DNA of 64,000 bases from Tubiluchus corallicola (Eukaryota > Priapulida > Priapulimorpha > Priapulimorphida > Tubiluchidae), in NCBI GenBank assembly GCA_030141605.1, contig JAQGDQ010000068.1, positions 310,001-374,000 on the forward strand. Direction: 5' to 3'. Under the pieces are notes generated by a model, which saw only the letters and a list, made by a program, of their open reading frames with translations, searched no databases and was not told the DNA's origin. This document shows, in pieces, positions 61,146-64,000 of this stretch (positions within the stretch are counted from its first letter, which is position 1; each line of letters opens with the position of its first letter). The position numbers and the translations under genes are program-made.

Positions 61146-63648
61146 ATGGAATACGAATCTTCCCAGATGACCGATATCCTCAACAATCTCCGTCATGCTA
61201 ACAAATTCTGCGACGGTGTTATCAGAACAGAAGATGGTGGGAAATTCCCTGTTCACCGGGCAGTTATGGCCGCTTGCAGCCCTTATTTTCGAGCACTGTT
61301 TACAAATGTCATCTGCGATACAGAAAACCGCGTAGTAACAATACCTGATGTATCTGCTGAGATTATGTCGCTCATTATAGAATTCGCATACACGGGTAAG
61401 TTTTGATTGAAAAAAAGTGTCTCAGACATGAAAGATTAAAGCAGTCTCCGGCAATGATAGACGTTTTAAGCCCCGAGGCAAACGAAAACAGACACAGATG
61501 ATACAAGTGCATAATGAAAACAGAATACGCTCAGTAGCGTTGAGTAATTGTTTTGCTCTTGATATGCTAACTAGTTGGCTGGCTGATGGACTAACTAATT
61601 TATTAGTTAACTCGTAAACAGGATTTTCGTTGATTGGTAATTTGTACCTTGATTGGTTGGCTCGGGTTAGTTGGATAGATAGCTTGGTGTGATGTTTGTT
61701 AATTAGTTAGCAGTTAATTCACCGGTTTCAGCAATCGGCTAGGTATCAAGCTGACTGATTATGTGGCCAACTACTTCGTTATTTTTGCTTGCCGACCAGC
61801 TGAATTGTTGTCTAGCTTATTAGTTAGTTCGCTGGCTGATTTGCGTATGTTGTGATTTGGCTGGTTGGACGATTGATTTAATCATTGGATAGATGGTTAG
61901 CTGATAAGCGACTGAATGGTTTGTTAGTCAGGTAGTTGGTAATAGCAAGCAGACAGCACATGTCAAAATAGGCAAACTCTGCATATTAAATATTGATTTT
62001 TGTTATGTCTGGAAGATGTAACAAATAAAATTTCAATGAATGAAATAAGTTTTAAATCCTGCTAAAGTTTCCAAAAATGTTTTAATTCGTTTTGACAGGT
62101 GATGTAAAGGTTACATCAGAAAATGTCGAGCTTCTTTTACCTGCTGCTGATCAATTTCACGTCTTGCCTCTCGTCAAAATGTGCAGTTCATTTCTCAAAT
62201 CTCAACTTCGCATCGAAAACTGCATCGGTATCTACAAGTTCGCAAAACACTTTTTCTGCCCACGGTTAGCTGAAGCCGCACTCAGATTTATCCAGAGAAA
62301 CTTCATCCCAGTTTCTATCAAAAGTGTAGAGTGGCTTCAATTGTCACTGGAGGAGTTACAAACTCTTCTGGACAGTGATGACGTGAACGCGAAGAGCGAA
62401 GAAAGCGTTTTCGAAGCAATAACGAGGTGGATTGATTATTTGCCAGACAAGAGGAGTGCCGAAATGTCAAAACTTTTGTTAAAGATTCGATTTGGGCTTC
62501 TACCCCGCACTTATCTAGAAGATGCGATAATGAGCAATGGCTACACCCAAGCAGCCGTTTGCCAAGAATTTTTAACTACTGTTATGTCCTTACTTGACGA
62601 GCTTGATGATACCGATTTGACAGATCTTGATATGAACCAGGGACTATTCCGTCCCAGGGTGCCACATGATATATTATTCGCGATAGGTGGTTGGAGTGCT
62701 GGCAGTCCAACTAACTTCATTGAAACATATGATTGCCGTGCAGACAAGTGGTATTTGACAATGGCAACAGATAGAACGCCAAGAGCTTATCACGGAACTG
62801 CCGTTGTTTGTAATAAAATTTATGTAATTGGTGGATTTGATGGGACTGACTACTTCAACAGTGTTAGATGTTTTGACCCAGATGACCAAAGTTGGAGCGA
62901 AGTAGCGCCCATGTATACTCAGCGTTGTTACATCTCAGTGACAGTACTAGACGGAATGATTTACGCCATGGGTGGTTATGATGGTAGATTTCGTCTGAAC
63001 ACTGCAGAAAAATACGACCCAGAACGAAACCAATGGACGATCATAGCGCCAATGGCACGACAGAGGAGCGATGCTAGCGCCACAACTTTAAATAAAAAAG
63101 TATACATTGTTGGAGGCTTCGATGGTCACGAGGTGACAAATACTTGTGAAACGTACGACCCAGAAACAAACCAATGGACGCTAATCCGTAACATGCTCAG
63201 TCGGAGAAGTGGAGTGAGCTGCACCACTTTTATGGGCTGCATTTATAGCTTGGGCGGTTTTAATGGGATGACTAGGCTGAGCTCTGGAGAGAAGTATGAT
63301 CCAAGAACTGGGGAGTGGACCGAGGTAATGGACATGTATAGTCCACGCAGCAACTTTGGCATTGGAGTGGTGGACAATATGATCTATGTGGTTGGCGGTT
63401 TCAATGGCTCAACAACTGTTCCATATGTGGAGTGCTTTGATGGAGAGGATTGGTTTGATGCCACAGGAATGAACTTGAACAGAAGTGCCCTCAGCGTATG
63501 CGTAGTTAGCGGGCTTAAACGTAGCAAAGATTATTCTTATCACGGACACAGAATGCAAGCCAAAGGTGAAACCAACGAAGCTGAAGAAGATGCCGAGCAA
63601 CAAAATGACAACGAGGCTCAGCAAGCCAATGATATGGATGTATCATAG
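61146..63648 (+). CDS. KLHL10: KLHL10-like BTB-BACK-Kelch protein
   Basis: Two coding exons, 61146-61395 and 62099-63648, phase-1 intron, 599 residues (human KLHL10 is 608). The ATG in ctaccATGg is the first in the coding frame. BTB domain about 18-115 (NKFCDGVI, HRAVMAACSPYFRALF, IIEFAYTG, LLLPAADQF), BACK domain about 120-225 (CIGIYKFAKHFFCPRL, VFEAITRWIDY), then six Kelch repeats about 275-560 with the GG and Y/W pairs (ILFAIGGWSAGSPTNFIETY, VIGGFDGTDYFNSV, YAMGGYDGRFRLNTAEKY, VVGGFNGSTTVPYVECF). The GWSAGSPTN block is a KLHL10 trait. The C-terminal tail is acidic and Gln/Asn-rich. In other animals KLHL10 is a Cul3 ubiquitin-ligase adaptor in male germ cells, needed for sperm maturation; the same role here is inferred. 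Confidence 0.92.
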
Positions 63649-64000
63649 ATGTTGCCCATGTTTAGAATGTCACAATTTAAAAATGAGTGCCGTTATTATT
63701 TCTTGGCAAGTGTGGCGTAGTTAACTGCCATATGACCACCAATCAGAATAGTAATAGTAATGTAATTCAGAGATTCAGGATTTACGTCTGGAATAATCAC
63801 AGGAGAAAATGCAGCGTTGTACGCGTTTGAAGTGCCATTAAATTTCAAATTTGAAAGAGTAACGCTCCTACACAAAAAAGATCTGTGTTTACATGCATTA
63901 CTTTCTGGAAAAAACATCAACATGTAAAGCTGACCAGTAACTGTTAGATAAAATCAGGAAGGTGTGGCTAAATTTTCAAATTTGGTTAAATGTATGAGTA
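63649..64000. other. 3' flank of KLHL10-like gene
   Basis: Probable 3' UTR start. No AATAAA seen before the window ends and no other gene. Confidence 0.5.

Overview
This window is eukaryotic DNA from an animal. It is AT-rich, with long spliceosomal introns (GT-AG, TATTTTTTCAG-type acceptors), many microsatellites, 5'-truncated non-LTR retrotransposons, short inverted-repeat elements and metazoan gene families (an SLC16 transporter, a KLHL10-type BTB-Kelch protein). The A+T content and intron style suit a marine invertebrate, but nothing here fixes the phylum. Five protein-coding genes can be modelled with exon precision.

Layout. 1-2786: no gene seen. 2787-13657 (minus): a 4-coding-exon SLC16/monocarboxylate-transporter-like gene whose first intron (about 8.8 kb) is full of repeats. 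13.7-21.1 kb: intergenic, with a possible TIR element, a 656-bp tandem duplication carrying (CTTT)n, and a LINE 3' end. 21.1-59.1 kb (plus): three head-to-tail paralogues, here called gene A (CDS 21319-29860), gene B (32303-41047) and gene C (48043-58594). 61146-63648 (plus): a KLHL10-like gene with one intron in the coding region.

The most interesting content is the three-gene array. Each gene has ten coding exons with matching phases, preceded by a probable 5' UTR exon. Each encodes a secreted preproprotein: signal peptide, furin-type site, coiled coil, a Cys cluster with a C-P-C core, an extra Cys-rich module, an acidic Phe/Gly/Asp repeat region, a second strong furin site, then a five-Cys cluster and a beta-rich C-terminus. 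No standard domain name was obvious at first. The order of parts, the two five-Cys clusters (C-x2-C-x4-C in the first, C-x6-C in the second), the internal furin cleavage and the C-terminal sequence resemble clusterin (apolipoprotein J), the extracellular chaperone. I propose a tandem array of highly divergent clusterin-like genes. Gene C has expanded the acidic repeat region and has a duplicated exon 4 whose first copy carries an in-frame TAA.

Working together: if the reading is right, A, B and C make disulfide-linked two-chain secreted proteins from one cluster, probably for extracellular chaperone, lipid or matrix roles. The SLC16-like and KLHL10-like genes are neighbours with no evident functional link. 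All exon models are by eye from reading frame, splice signals and paralogue comparison; no transcript data were available.
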